This document shows, piece by piece, positions 35,401-48,119 of a stretch of 64,000 nt of DNA (positions are counted from its first letter, which is position 1; every line of letters starts with the position of its first letter). The stretch comes from Talinum fruticosum (lineage: Eukaryota; Streptophyta; Magnoliopsida; Caryophyllales; Talinaceae), in the NCBI GenBank assembly GCA_021018815.1, contig JAITYX010000022.1, forward strand, positions 1,984,001 to 2,048,000. Direction: 5' to 3'. The notes beneath the pieces are model-generated. The model did no database searches. It was given only the letters and a program-made list of their open reading frames with translations, and had not been told where the DNA came from. The translations under genes and the position numbers were made by a program.

Positions 35401-36240
35401 ACATTACTTACAATAGTGCTTCAAGATCAAAGATCTAGGTTCTCTAAAATATTTTCTTGGCATCGAAGTCGCTTGCTCCAATGTTGGTCTTTTCCTTTGC
35501 CAAAGAAAGTATACTTTGGATATATTATCCGAATGTGGGATTCTTGGTGCTAACCCACATCATTTCCTATGGAGCAAGCAACATCGCCTTTCTATGGACT
35601 CCGACCCTATTATGCGTCACAATACGTGAAGATTAGTTGGGAAACTAATATATTTGACGATCACTCACCCCGACATTACTTATGCCGTGAATATTTTAGC
35701 CGGTTCATGCAAGCTCCACGCCAACCTCACCGGGACGCCGCCATACATGTTCTACGATATCTAACATCATCCCCGTGCCAAGGTATTCTCCTCCCTTCCA
35801 ATAATTCATTTCAATTTTACGTGCATTGCGACTCAAGCCGGTCAAGCCGCCGCTTGTCCCGCCAATCCATCACCGGCTATCTCGTCAAACTTGGAGGTGC
35901 ACCTATTTCGTGGAAGATGAAAAAACAAGACATAGTTTCTCGCTCCTCGGCCGAGGCGGAGTACCGAGCCATGGCCGACGCCACCAACGAGGCTGTCTCG
36001 GATTCGTAGTCTTTTGTTATCACTCGGTTTGCCTATGCCCACCGGCCATATTCACCTGTGATAATCAAGCTGCAATCCATATCGCTCACAATCCCATTTT
36101 TCATAACCGGACCAAACACATAGACGTTGATTGCCATTTTATACGTGAACGCATCGTCAAGGGCATCATCTATCCACGATACACGCCTACTACTGAACAA
36201 GTCGCCGTATCTTCACCAAAGCACTAGGACAACATCAATT
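32406..36240 (+). pseudogene. Copia gag-pol of copy A, broken
   Basis: Gag: YQESERIHQFLIGLDTTQFG near 32467-32524, then RPRCTHR and QCFKLVGYPSNW, a damaged zinc knuckle. Protease: NGVEWILDTGASFHMTPN near 33076-33130, with the catalytic DTG. GAG-pre-integrase: FQIWHKYLGHPS near 33470-33510. Integrase: HCDLWGYYR and FLCIVDDYTRAVWVFLL, then VRSDNGMEF near 33843, then KRFWGECVLAVTYLINQTP near 34020. Reverse transcriptase: WREAMKNKIDALEAN, YRIDVHNAFLHGDLDEEIYM near 35090-35150, and the YVDD active site at 35346-35357. RNase [14 protein letters not shown] near 35937-35976, then [20 protein letters not shown]. Frames change repeatedly, so the copy is inactive. Confidence 0.9.
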
Positions 36241-36299
36241 TCATTATCTACTTGGCAAGGTGGGCGTTGCGAATCTCCACGTACCACCTTGAGGAGGAG

Positions 36300-36528
36300 T
36301 ATTAAGAATAGAGCTACAATTGAGCAACACTTCTAGTCATAGCATAATTCTGTATTAGAATTCAAGTGGGCTTATGTCCAATATGTCTTAGAGTTATATT
36401 AGGTTTAGGAATTATAGTTGTATAAGTCTTCCATTGTACTCATGTAACTCAGAGATTGCTGATATAAAAGGTAATAAGAGGCCAAAGGAGAGGGCAATAA
36501 ATCCAATTATCTTCATTATCATTAGATT
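36300..36528 (+). repeat. 3' LTR of copia copy A
   Basis: Begins TATTAAGAATAG right after the polypurine tract and aligns along its length with the LTR at 61861-62069, sharing the TATA-like ATATAAAAGG (near 36462) and GGAGAGGGCAA. The right end is approximate. Most copia LTRs start TG; both copies here start TA. Confidence 0.75.
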
Positions 36529-39500
36529 TTTAGAGAAAGAAAGATAAATAAAAAAACGAATACAAAAACAAAAGGGAAGAGAACATGCTTAAGCTTAATT
36601 GCATTTGCATTCCATTACTCGCTTTATTTCTATCTATACCGTAAATAGAGCTACCACTAAAAGCATAAATCCATTTACATCCTTTTTTTCTCTCTCTGTC
36701 TATCTCGTTTATTTTCTTGATTTGCTATGCCATGTCTCTCACTAGAATGCCCACCACCCGTTTGAAAAAATTTCCCAGAGAATGCTTATACTATATGATA
36801 TGATACAAATTATTTTGACTGCTATAAAGATAGGGTTTTTCGGCCATATAAGACTAGGTATGGTTTTTTCGACGCGAATTTTAGGCTATCCTAATGTAGG
36901 TCGACACATTCCTCAAACCTCATGCTGCCTCAATAGGTACCCTCGGTCTATCGGGTCGCATCCACCGTTCACCCCAAACCTCTCTTGATAAAAAGAAGAG
37001 ATTTTTCACTAAATTTCAATTTTCACATAAATTTAGTATAAAACATCCTTGTGGATAGTCAACAGGTCGAATAAGAGGGGTAATGGGTCTTTTTATGTTT
37101 AAATCTTGTAAATTATATGTATTTTTTAATTTATTAGAAAGTGGGCCGGATCTAAGGGTGAAAACCTTTGCTCGATCAACCCTAATCATAATCCGATAGC
37201 ATTAATTTGAGGGTCACGACGGTCCCTGACCCATTGATAAGATTTACATAACATTAAGAATATTCTCATCTCTACATTGAAGCTATCCCACCATTTTGCT
37301 TAATAGCACTTGTAAAAAGTTTGGGTTCGGGTCAATTTCGGGTAGAACTAATCGTTATTAGACGAATTTTTTTGTCCGATACCTGCTTTTTCGATTTGGA
37401 CAATTCGGATTAAAATTGGGTTTGGACAATAGAAATAAGAAAATCTTATTCATGACCGGATATGATTTTTTGGATCGGATAAATTCGAATAATTAGGTCG
37501 AATGAAATTTTATCAGCGCTACACTCTTCTTAGATAAATAAAAATGTACAAATACCACTATACATTAGAATCCAATAATTAAAAATCAATATCAGATTTG
37601 TCATAAAAACACAGGACCCACAAATATTATGCATCTGATATATTGAAAAATTATGAGATAATCATGGGAATATAAGGTTATGGAGAGCAAAACCTTGAGA
37701 CATATCATAGCAAAATTGATCTGTAATTTCTAGGTAGATGCAATTACATGTGATACTTTCTATCAAGGTACATGTGACTATGACCATCATGGTCCATCAA
37801 AGAAAAAAAAAAAAAGGAAAAAAAGACTGAGACAAATGCTGTATATTTGGATAATCTCAGATGCTAATTAATTAAAAAGGTGAGTACTGTCTAGTTGCGA
37901 ATTGAAGGATGTCTGGTGTAATGGCCCAGGGTTGCATGGCTATGCATGGTTGCTAGGATGCAAATATTGCAAATAGTCTAATCTCTCTCGTGAATTTGTA
38001 TTTTGATTGTTATTAACGCTCCGTGATCTATCTAAAGATATATAACAACAATTAAGACCCTGTTTGATAATATCTTTCAACTAATACTTTGAATTGTTTA
38101 ATAATATTAGTTGTCGTAACGATGGATAGATGCACAAATATTTTTATATTAGTCAATAAATATGACAGTTGTTCACCCGGTTGATTGAAAAAAATTTATT
38201 CAGTATAATTATATTATTGCAACTCGATATTAATCCTGGTAATCAAAACTAGAGAAGAATGACATCAAATAATATAACAATTTCTTTAGTTAGCTATTCT
38301 ACTATTTTAGACATTCGAATAAAAACATTCTAATATTATTTATAACTCATTACGATAAAGATTCATATTATAGCATTTTACACTGTTATAAACTTCGCCA
38401 CATATTTTTTAAGTAATTTGGTCTAAATGGAGAATGTGTACTCATTATTTTACGTTCTTTAAGTGAAATATGTTCACCCCCTCCCTAGTCCCTTTATCTC
38501 CTTCATGAATCACAACCTTCATTTGCCAAGCCAGCGTGCCACCTACTCAATCACCCCTCCAACTTGATGTTGGTCTATAAACAATAAATACGGCTAAAGT
38601 ACGAGTGTAAGAATGTCTAAGTTTATAGTATGATACATAATCATCCAAAACCCCCAAAGTACATTTTATTTTAATCCACTATTTCTAACGGTTTTAGTAA
38701 TTAGAAATTAGCCTATGGTTGTTGAATTGATTAATTGAAGTAAATGTGATTGGTAAATTTAGTAGCAAGATTAACAAATTATTGTAAATTCACATAAAAG
38801 AGTATAACTGATTCTCCAAGTATATAATTAATAAACGGATATTTTTTAACCAAAATATATAAAACACTATTTTTTAATATAAAAAATAAGGTGAAACACT
38901 AACTCACTAAACATCACATTTAATTGGTCAATATTTAAATTTGATGAAAACTTTAAGTGCCGTTGTCGATAGGAGCCTTAAACTAAGTGATCAAAGGGCT
39001 TGAAAAAAGCTTAAACTAATGATAAGGAAAGAAGAAAATTCCAAAGGCTAAAAAATTTGGGCAGAAATTCTTTCACTTCATGTCATATGTCAATGAGTGC
39101 AAAAGAAAGCGTCAAATCTGTGCAAATTGGAGGCGCCCATAACATTAATATTTAACAATGATTTTAAAAAATAACAAAATCACAATCAGTGTCGCATTCA
39201 CTGGAGCATGAAGAGCCAATTGTGGAGTGATCTATGCCTTCCTCCCATCTTTGCCTGTCTTTAGGCTGTCACTTAACCAAATTTCTCACTTCCTTCCCCT
39301 TCCCTAAAATAAATACAAAATATATTAGTCATACTCGTATTTGACAAATAACGGTTAGTTATTTGATACTCATATTATCTACTTACGTTTAGCTGTTTTA
39401 ATATAATTATGCGATAAAATTTATCCTCAAAAAATGTAGGATGATACAATTATGAGATATATGCATATATAGAGACAGAGGGAGGGTCCTGGGAAATTGT

Positions 39501-39990
39501 CGATTTGTCGCCATACATAATGCAAGATGATACCGGCGACCATGAATGCTCATGGAGGAGTTGAAGATGACGATGAAAGTTTCAATGAATGGAAGAGATT
39601 AATGGAAGGAACCAAACAATTCCTTGAGTAAATTTTTTTCCATATTTAAAGTTCTATTTTTATTTTTAGGTTATATTTTTCATTAAAATTAAAAGATAAA
39701 AGAATTAATGACTATGATCAAATTAGAATATATATACGACTCATATTTTGCTAATTATGGTATTTGTCATGTCAATATCCTTATTTTAAATAACAAGGAG
39801 ATATAGTCGTTTGTCAAAGACTATATTTTGTTTTGAAAAATTGAAAAGAATGATTTTGTAGAGGAAAAAATAACTAAAAAGTAAATAACCTGATTTCATC
39901 GGGTTAATATTGTTCTATATACACTAAAATTATGGTGAATATCTTTCCTAAGAAGGAATAAGGATGAATCAATAAATTTGGAATACATAT
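36529..39990. other. Gene-poor intergenic DNA
   Basis: About 3.5 kb, AT-rich, with no supported gene. The part at about 37310-37510 has repeated TTCGGAT/TCCGAAT motifs. Similar motifs, inverted, occur in the first CSLC intron at about 42985-43210, hinting at one diverged dispersed repeat. Confidence 0.45.
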
Positions 39991-39994
39991 ATCT

Positions 39995-41260
39995 TATACC
40001 CGGGAGTTTATCTCCCATGCTTACCTGGCAAAAAAATTAAATAATAATAAAAAATAAAAAAATTACTAAAACAAAAAACCGCCATAATTTAATAAACCCT
40101 AATAATTTGTGAAAACCGCTACCTAGCCCACAACCTCCCACTTTCTCTCTCTGCTTCGTTTCTTCTTCTCCGTGCTTTGTTGCTTCTTCTTCTCTCTTTG
40201 CTTTGCTGCTGCTTCTTCCAAATGACATACCATAAAACAAATCATGATAGAAATACCAAATTTTCAACGTTGCCAATGCGAAGCTTAGTTTAAAGTAAGC
40301 ACAATATGAAGAGGGAGAAACTAAAACTGAAGAAGAAGAAGATGATGATGATGAAGATGAACAAGAGCAATTGAATAACAAGAAGATGAATTAGCATAAT
40401 CCAACCCATAAGATCTCGTTGAAGAAGAAGAAGAAGAAGAAGAAGAAGAAGAAGATGATGATGATGATGATGAAGATGAACAAGAGCAATTGAATAACAA
40501 GAAGATGAATTAGCATAATCCAACCCATAAGATCTGTTGAAGAAAAACCCGAGAAATACGTTTTAAAACTCTCCATGAAACATAGGGTAAAGAATAAAAT
40601 GTCTCCGACCAGCTCGAAACCTTCAATCCTACTAATTGTTCACCTTTAGTTCTAACATTGTTCATTTGCGATCGAAGAATTGTTCATTTTCAGGCTGCGT
40701 ATTGTTCATTGTCGGGTTGTTGTCTTGGATCTACTCCAGAGCATTATGTTTTTTTTAATTGAGCATTTTGTTTCTTCTAATTGAGCATTCTGTTTTTTTT
40801 AATTGAGCATTTTGTTTCTTCCGATTGAGCATTCTGTTTTTTATGGTTGAACATTTATCCTTCTTAGTTTAAGCAAAGCTTTTTCCAATGTGTTCGTTCT
40901 TAGTCCATGTAAATGTTCACCGTCAATTCTAACATTATTCATTTGTAACCTAAGTATTGTTCATTGACAATTTGTTGTGTCCGAGTAACGTTCACCGTCA
41001 ATTCTAACATTTTGTTTCATCTAAGTATTGCTCATTTTTAGCCTAAGTATTGTTTATTTTTAACCTAAGTATTATTCATGGTGAACTTTAATTGACATAC
41101 ATCTTCTCCATTTTGCAATTGCCTGTAGAAACTTCAGAAGAATTTTTTTTAAAAAAGTTCTAAAAACTAAAATTTGTAATTATCGTCTAGAAAAAAATTT
41201 ATTTATTTATTTTAAAAAATAAATATACACGTGTCGATGACATGGGAGTTTAAGGAGTAT
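39995..41260. repeat. Composite repetitive region, possibly one decayed DNA element
   Basis: Left part: a direct duplication, with GAAGATGAACAAGAGCAATT at about 40349 and 40468, each followed by AATTAGCATAATCCAACCCA. Between the copies is a (GAA)n(GAT)n array at 40420-40468. Right part (about 40640-41095): many degenerate 15-20-base units such as ATTGAGCATTTTGTTT (four in a row near 40757-40840) and CCTAAGTATTGTTCATT. Such subterminal unit arrays are seen in some plant DNA transposons. Weak inverted similarity around CTCCCATG (about 40013 and, inverted, 41243) could mark the ends, but I cannot establish them. Confidence 0.4.
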
Positions 41261-41689
41261 ATGATAAATTACCATAAAATTTTTAGTCAAAATTGATGGC
41301 TACCCTTTTTCTTTTATTTTATTTTTTTGTAACTTTGAGTGTCCAAGTTACCAATATTTTCCGTCAAAATTTTTGGCCATAGAATCCAAAAGAAGAAGAG
41401 GAGATAATGAGATAACATGCCTAAAAATATAATGATAACCAAATCTATTCTATTAGTATAACAATTTCAGATCCATAACTAAAAGTAGCTTCACTATCTT
41501 GTATAAATAATCACTAAAATACCTTAGATAACATTATTTTCCTTTTTTTTTAATTCAATAGGTGGACATTTAAGTCTCTGGCCACTGTGGTCTCTTAATT
41601 AATGACAGATTTAAGTAAATAATTAACAGTTCATACAAGCATTTCCAATATCTCTTCCCCCCACCCCCTCCCCCACACCTCACCTTCCT

Positions 41690-41950
41690 GCTTAAATACC
41701 CCCATCACGTTTGACTTAGCCTCTATGTACAATATCTTCTGAAATTCTTGCACTGCAAATTTCAGCACTTCAAAACTTTTCCCTTTCTAGGCATCTCAAA
41801 AACTCATAAAAACATGACCCTTTAACCTCTCTCCTGGTTACGGTAAGACTGTATACATCGGAGTCACCTAGGTCACCAATATCGAAACCCACTTCACTCT
41901 CCAACATTTTTGATCTGGGCATTTGATTTTATAGCTCTCTTCCATCTAAA
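41690..41950 (+). promoter_or_regulatory. CSLC core promoter and 5' leader
   Basis: A TATA-like TTAAATACCCC lies at about 41692, and the ATG is at 41951, leaving a leader of about 230 bases. The upstream flank is pyrimidine-rich (CCCCACCCCCTCCCCC near 41659). The transcription start is inferred. Confidence 0.4.
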
Positions 41951-44900
41951 ATGGCCCCAAACACAGTGATAGTCACAGTAGAGAAGCCAAGTAGAGGGTT
42001 CATATTCGAGTTAAATTCCTCAAAAACAGGGGAGAAAGAGAAAGCAATGCCAGTGAGCACAAAACAATTGACTTGGGCACTCTTCCTAAAAGCTCAAAAG
42101 GCTATAAACTTGCTGTCATGGCTAACCATGGTTTCCAAGGGCGACTCGCTTCGATCAAGAAGCGAATCGCCTTGTCCGAGATCAGTGAAGAAGAGGGGAG
42201 AAGCAGGGGAAAGCTTTACAGATTCATTAGGGCATGCCTCTTGATCTCAATCATGGGTTTAGTCATTGAAATCACTGCCCATTTCAAGAAATGGGATTTG
42301 AACCTAACTAATTGGGAGGTTAATGGCCTATTTCAATGGTCTTATTTGGCCTGGCTCTCTTTCAGGGCTGATTATGCTGCCCCTTTGGTGGTTTTTCTCA
42401 CCAAATTCTGCATTGTCCTGTTTCTAATTCAGTCATTGGATCGCTTGGTTCTGTGCCTGGGGTGTTTTTGGATCAAGTACAAGAAGTTGAAGCCTAGGGT
42501 TGATGATGATGGGTTTGATGTTGAGGATCCTTCCACTTTTCCTATGGTTCTTGTCCAAATTCCTATGTGCAATGAGAGAGAGGTAACCACAAATTCTCTC
42601 TTTCACTAGTCCCTTTTAATTTTAATTTCCTGTTTTTTTTTTTTTTTTTTTGTGTGAGCACATATGTGTATGAGTAAGGATTTTTACAAAATATAAAATT
42701 GGTAATATATGAAATCAAATCTGCAACTGGAGAAGATTATTTACGCAATATTTTAAATATCTTAATACCGTAATTAATAATTTGTCATAGTTAAACTTTT
42801 TTGGGTCAAAATATTCACTAAAAATTTATTGGTGAAGGTAAAAGTTCACCATAAGTTAGGAAATTAGAATGGAAGAGCAAGTAGCTTTTGACTGAACAAC
42901 ACATTCTTTCTTTTCTTTTTTTTATTTTTTTTTAACAAAATGAAAATTTCAAAAGTTGCAAGCCACCGCGAAAAGTCCAAGTAGCGCTGACGGAATTTCG
43001 TCCGATTCGCTTATCCGAATTTGTTCGATTCAAAAAATCGTGTCCGGTTATAAATTTTTCGTCTAAATTTTAAATTCAACAAGATTTTCATATTTTTATT
43101 ATCCGAATCCATTTTTGCCCTGAATTTATGCTTGTCCGAATTATTCGACTTAAAAAATTAGATTTAGGATAAAAAATTTCGTACGAATTTTAAACATTTA
43201 CTTATTTATCCGACCTAATTTTAACTCGAACTTGAATTTTTGTAATTGCTAAGTACACATGACATGACCAATAGAAAATTTCAATTTGACTCCATACATA
43301 TGCAAGTTACAAACGCAATATTAGTAACCCATAACAATTTTTTAGGCTCCTTTTCAGGGGAAAAAGCTATTTTATTTTTAAATTTCTTTCGCAATTTCTT
43401 TGGAATATGGTGGTAGTTATGCATTATTATTGGGGAGATTATTTCATTATTAATTTTGAGTGAGACAATCTCGGAATAATTTTGTTCGAGATAAGTTTAC
43501 GAATGTTTACTGCAAGATATCTACAATTTGTTTTCTTAAATTATGATCGAAGATGATATATAATGTTCTTAGAACACCGGAGTATTAATTATAATTTATT
43601 ATTTTTTTAATATTAAAAAAATTGAAGTAATGCTTAAAGAAACATTTTTGAGTGGCAAAACATCATAATAAATTGAAAAACCTTAAAAATTAAGAGAAAT
43701 AATAAGTCATATCAACTCTTTCGGAAAAGAATATTAAATATTATAATAACTAATATAATTTATCTATTCCTCTAAAGGCACTAAGTATATACCATTTTAT
43801 ATATTATATGAATTATTTCTTTTTATATTAAAATATATTAATGCTTGTGCTGCCGGTGGATGTCTTGGATCCGTAACCATGGTTGATTAATGCATTAAAT
43901 GCAGCACTAATTCAATCTTATAATTATGCATGTATCAACTCTTTTTGGTGAAAATTAACTGTTTATTTTTTTAATTTACTTTGGCATTGCTGTTCATCTA
44001 ATTTAAAAAATAAGGTGTTGAGTTATATATATAACACCTTTACGGTAAAAAAGTTGTCCAATTAGTTTATGTGTATAACTTGTATAAATTTGGAATTTTT
44101 ACATGTCTTTTGGTCTAGAGCAAATGGTCACTTGTTCATACTCTAGTAGTTTATGTAACCGAATATGATAATATCTATGTCGAGAGAAACATAAAATTAT
44201 ACAAATAAAAATTCAGCATGGTATGCTTTTCAATGTAAAAATGAGTTGTTTACTTTTTTTATTTATTTATAAATTTAAGTTGTTTTAAGACAGTGTCGAG
44301 CTGAGTTGATTATTCTCAATACGAGTTAGTTGATCATGAAACAACGTTATAATTATAAACCCACCAAATAATGATCTGAAATTGCATTATGTGACTAATT
44401 TTTCTGGAAAAATTCAAATTTGATAAACAGGTATATGAGCAATCAATAGCAGCAGCATGTGAACTAGATTGGCCAAGGGACAGATTATTAATTCAAGTAT
44501 TAGATGATTCAGATGATGAGAACCTGCAGTTCCTGATCAAGGATGAAGTTTACTCATGGAGAGAGAAAGGGGTGAACATCATTTACAGGCATAGATTCAT
44601 CAGAACTGGCTACAAAGCTGGCAATCTCAAATCTGCAATGGCCTGTGATTATGTCAAGGACTATGAATTTGTCACAATTTTTGATGCTGATTTTCAGCCT
44701 AATCCTGATTTTCTCAAACTCACTATCCCCCACTTCAAGGTAACTTTTTCATTTCCCATAAACCCTAAGAAAACACAAATAAAATCTTTAAAAGTTTCAC
44801 TCTAAATAAGGACTCGATGAGGGTTGTTTGAGTTGGGTTTAAATCGGTTTATTTCCGGGTGTTTAGACTAAGTTAATCGAATACTTGGGTGTTGGGTTTG

Positions 44901-46518
44901 TTAATTTGGGTCTCGGACCTCTAGTTTATGTTTGGATACGTCGCTAGTTTGTTTAAGAAGTCATTAAAAAATATAACAGATTGGGTATGAGAGCTCAATT
45001 AAGGTAACTTACAATCTTAGAGAAAAATTGGGTAGTCTTTATTTGTTAGATAGGCCCATGATTTTGAGTTTGCATCTTGTCTAGATTTAAGTTGTTTAAT
45101 AGTTTAGGTCGGTCAGTGACTAAATTCTAACTAAATGACGCATCTGCTAGTTCAAACGTGAATTTACGTCACCCATAAATCTTGTGTAAGTCATTAAACT
45201 GACGAAAACTACACAGATCATCAAACTAACAACTCTGTATGTTTTCGACAGGGGAATCCAGACTTGGGGCTTGTCCAGGCACGGTGGTCCTTTGTAAACA
45301 AAGATGAAAACCTCCTTACAAGGCTGCAAAACATCAACCTGTGCTTCCATTTCGAGGTGGAACAGCAGGTGAATGGTTGGTTCCTTAACTTCTTCGGGTT
45401 CAATGGGACAGCCGGGGTGTGGAGGATTAAGGCCTTGGAGGACTCTGGAGGGTGGCTCGAGAGGACTACTGTCGAGGACATGGACATTGCCGTCAGAGCC
45501 CACTTGAATGGGTGGAGGTTCGTCTTCCTCAATGATGTTCACGTCCTGTGCGAGTTGCCTGAGTCATATGAAGCTTACAAGAAGCAACAGCACCGGTGGC
45601 ATTCTGGCCCTATGCAACTCTTTAGGCTCTGCCTTCCTGCTGTTTTGTCTTCAAAGGTAGTATATATCTGTGAGACTGTGTCTATGGTCTTTAAGAAAGT
45701 TCGATGTCCAGAATAAACCAACTCAACCAAAATTATGAATACTTCATTGAGCTTCAACTTTTAAACCGATCTGAAATTAACCCGATCTAAGTGACTTGTT
45801 AACCAATTACCGCTATATAGAAGGAACCAATTAACTGTGACTAATAGCTTTCTCATGCACTTATTTTGCAGATATCAGCATTGAAAAAGGCCAACCTAGT
45901 GTTCCTCTTCTTCCTCCTAAGAAAACTAATCCTACCCTTCTACTCCTTTACACTATTCTGCATTATACTACCCTTAACCATGTTCATCCCTGAGGCAGAA
46001 CTCCCACACTGGGTCATTTGCTATGTGCCCGTTTTCTTGTCCTTCCTCAACATCCTCCCAGCTCCAAAATCCTTCCCCTTCTTAGTCCCTTACCTCCTCT
46101 TCGAGAACACAATGTCGGTCACCAAGTTCAACGCCATGATCTCGGGCCTGTTCCAGTTGGGTAGTGCCTATGAATGGGTAGTCACAAAGAAGACAGGTAG
46201 AGCCTCTGAGTCTGACTTGTTGGCTGCTGCAGAGCGGGCGTCTAAGGCCATGATCAGTCAGGAGAAGAGCATTCAGAGGAGGGCATCAGAGTCGGGTCTG
46301 GAGAAGTTGCAGAAGAATGATGGGGGAACTTGGGGAGCAAGAAAGGTGGGAGGAGAAATAGTTTGTATAGGAAAGAACTTGCACTTGCTTTCCTTTTGCT
46401 CATTGCTGCTGCTAGGAGTTTGTTGTCTAAGCATGGAGTTCACTTCTATTTCTTGCTCTTCCAAGGTATCTCTTTCCTTCTTGTTGGGTTGGACTTGATT
46501 GGTGAGCAAATTGGCTGA
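41951..46518 (+). CDS. CSLC: Cellulose synthase-like C (xyloglucan glucan synthase)
   Basis: CSLC proteins are Golgi membrane GT2 glycosyltransferases that make the beta-1,4-glucan backbone of xyloglucan. Exons: 41951-42582, 44431-44739, 45252-45656 and 45872-46518. Exon 1 has the basic N-terminus and two membrane spans. Exon 2 has the UDP-binding DDSDD and the FDADF (DXD) motif. Exon 3 has TTVEDMD (catalytic TED) and QQHRW (QxxRW). Exon 4 has the C-terminal spans and ends [12 protein letters not shown]. Predicted length is about 664 residues, normal for the family. Two places change frame: near 42130-42133 (after WLTMV) and near 46321-46335 (before [18 protein letters not shown]). Exons 1 and 4 are 632 and 647 nt; one extra base in each gives multiples of three and continuous family sequence. 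The paralogue (CSLC4, 5, 6, 8 or 12 type) is not assigned. Confidence 0.95.
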
Positions 46519-47216
46519 GAAAAGAGAGGGAAAAATTCAGTGGAATATTGATTCTATGTAGAGAGAATTTTTTGGGGGATCAAAAATGGGAATCCCACCC
46601 TTTTTCTTTTGGATTTGAAGTTTAGAAACTTAGAGAAATCATATGGATTTTTTCCTCGAAAAATATGGCCATCATATGATATTGGGACGATCAAAGTAGT
46701 AAGAATTTTCTATACATAAATTCTTGTATAAGATTGAGTTACGTAAATTGTGTAAAATTGTATTATGCTTATTTGAGTAACTTCAAATCGAATACACAAT
46801 TATACCTTTTTAAACTGTGTTTTATGAAAAAGATTATGACACATTATTCCATCCATGATTAACTCATTTTGATAGATACAAGTGGGGCACCGCGTACGGT
46901 GATACCTCACTATAAAATTGAAAAGCTAATGTACAAAGGTTGTATGTGCTAGCATAGAATATGATAAATTTAAAGGAATTCAAACTATATTGAATTTATA
47001 AAGTCTAATTGATTTCAATGTATACTATTTGTTTTTAGGAAAAAAATCAACTCCCAACAATACCTATCTTTAAAAAATTTAAAACATAATTTACCAAATT
47101 TGACAAAAAGCCAAAAATTTTGCAATTAAAAAATAAAATAAAATAAAAGTTAACAAAACCCCCAACAATATCTATTCCCTTCTATCCAAAAAAAAAATCT
47201 ATCCAATAAAATAACA
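46519..47216. other. CSLC 3' flank and spacer
   Basis: AT-rich sequence with the likely CSLC 3' untranslated region. No gene seen. Confidence 0.5.
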
Positions 47217-47328
47217 ATAATAATAATAATAATAATAATAATGATTTTTATTAAAAAATAATATAATAATAATAATTATAAAAATAACAACAATAACAAT
47301 AACAACAACAACGATGATGATGATGATG

Positions 47329-47386
<58 letters not shown>
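47217..47386. repeat. (AAT)n with a (GAT)n core, microsatellite
   Basis: An AAT array at 47217-47241, an interrupted stretch with AACAAC and GATGATGAT units, then a long AAT array to 47386. The MULE starts at 47387, inside this array. Confidence 0.9.
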
Positions 47387-47673
47387 GGAATATTGGATTC
47401 TAAAATTCCCCACTTTGGGGTCTTTTGATCGGAATATCCTGAAATATCGATTGGCACCGCAAAGCATCCCAAATTTAAATCCTAATATTTATAGGTATCC
47501 CACCACCGAGTTACGATTAAAACGACTTGGTGGCGATATGACGTGGCGGTGGCGATTGTAAACGTGGCTATTATTGACCCGCTTTTGACTTTCACTAATG
47601 ACACATTTACGGTCTCTATCTTCCCTCTACCCCCACTAACCCCCTCTCGTATCAACTAATTCAAAATTACTTT
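47387..47673. repeat. Left terminal inverted repeat of the MULE
   Basis: Starts GGAATATTGGATTCTAAAAT. It contains GGTGGCGATTGTAAACGTGG-like GC-rich blocks that are conserved in the right repeat. Similarity stops after AATTACTT near 47673. Confidence 0.9.
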
Positions 47674-48119
47674 TCATTTCCCTACGCTTGATTCTTGAAA
47701 AAAAAAAAAACAAACACCGAAATTGAAAACTGATAACTTCCAAAACCAAATTGCGGTGAGATTATCGTGGAATAAGGTTCGGAAGCCACTCTATTTTCGC
47801 TCACTCGAAGAGAAATTTGAAGTTCCTGTCAAAATCGAGAGTGTAAACGAAGTGCAACTCTCCCTTCAAACAGGATTTTGCTTGATATTCGCTTGAACTA
47901 TAAGAGAAGGAAGATTATCTCGTCACGTTAGTAGAAGGGTGAAGGTAAGACTTAATTATGCTTAGTATTAAATTATGTGAGGCAATGGGATGGGGTTCTT
48001 GTTATGGAAACCTAATTTTTGATTTTTATTTTGCTTGAACAAGTGTCATTGTCGAAAATGGATTTAACTTATTTAGAGATCTTGTGACAGAAGATGAGTT
48101 CAAATATAAAGGGGTGATA

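Larger units (their letters stand above)
32406..36528 (+). mobile_element. Ty1/copia retrotransposon copy A, 5'-truncated
   Basis: An LTR retrotransposon in the order gag, protease, integrase, reverse transcriptase, RNase H, polypurine tract, 3' LTR, which is the copia order. Similarity to copy B (61861 to the window end) begins abruptly near 32406 inside gag; the 5' LTR and gag start are missing. The 3' LTR is at 36300-36528, preceded by the purine tract TTGAGGAGGAGTA. The body has many stops and frameshifts. Because of the 5' truncation, no target duplication can be checked. Confidence 0.85.

Noticed and set aside
40290..40576. Leu/Phe-rich minus-strand frames
   Set aside because: Translation of the GAA/GAT array and its flanking duplication.
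47251..47472. Poly-Tyr and poly-Leu frames
   Set aside because: Translation of the AAT microsatellite.
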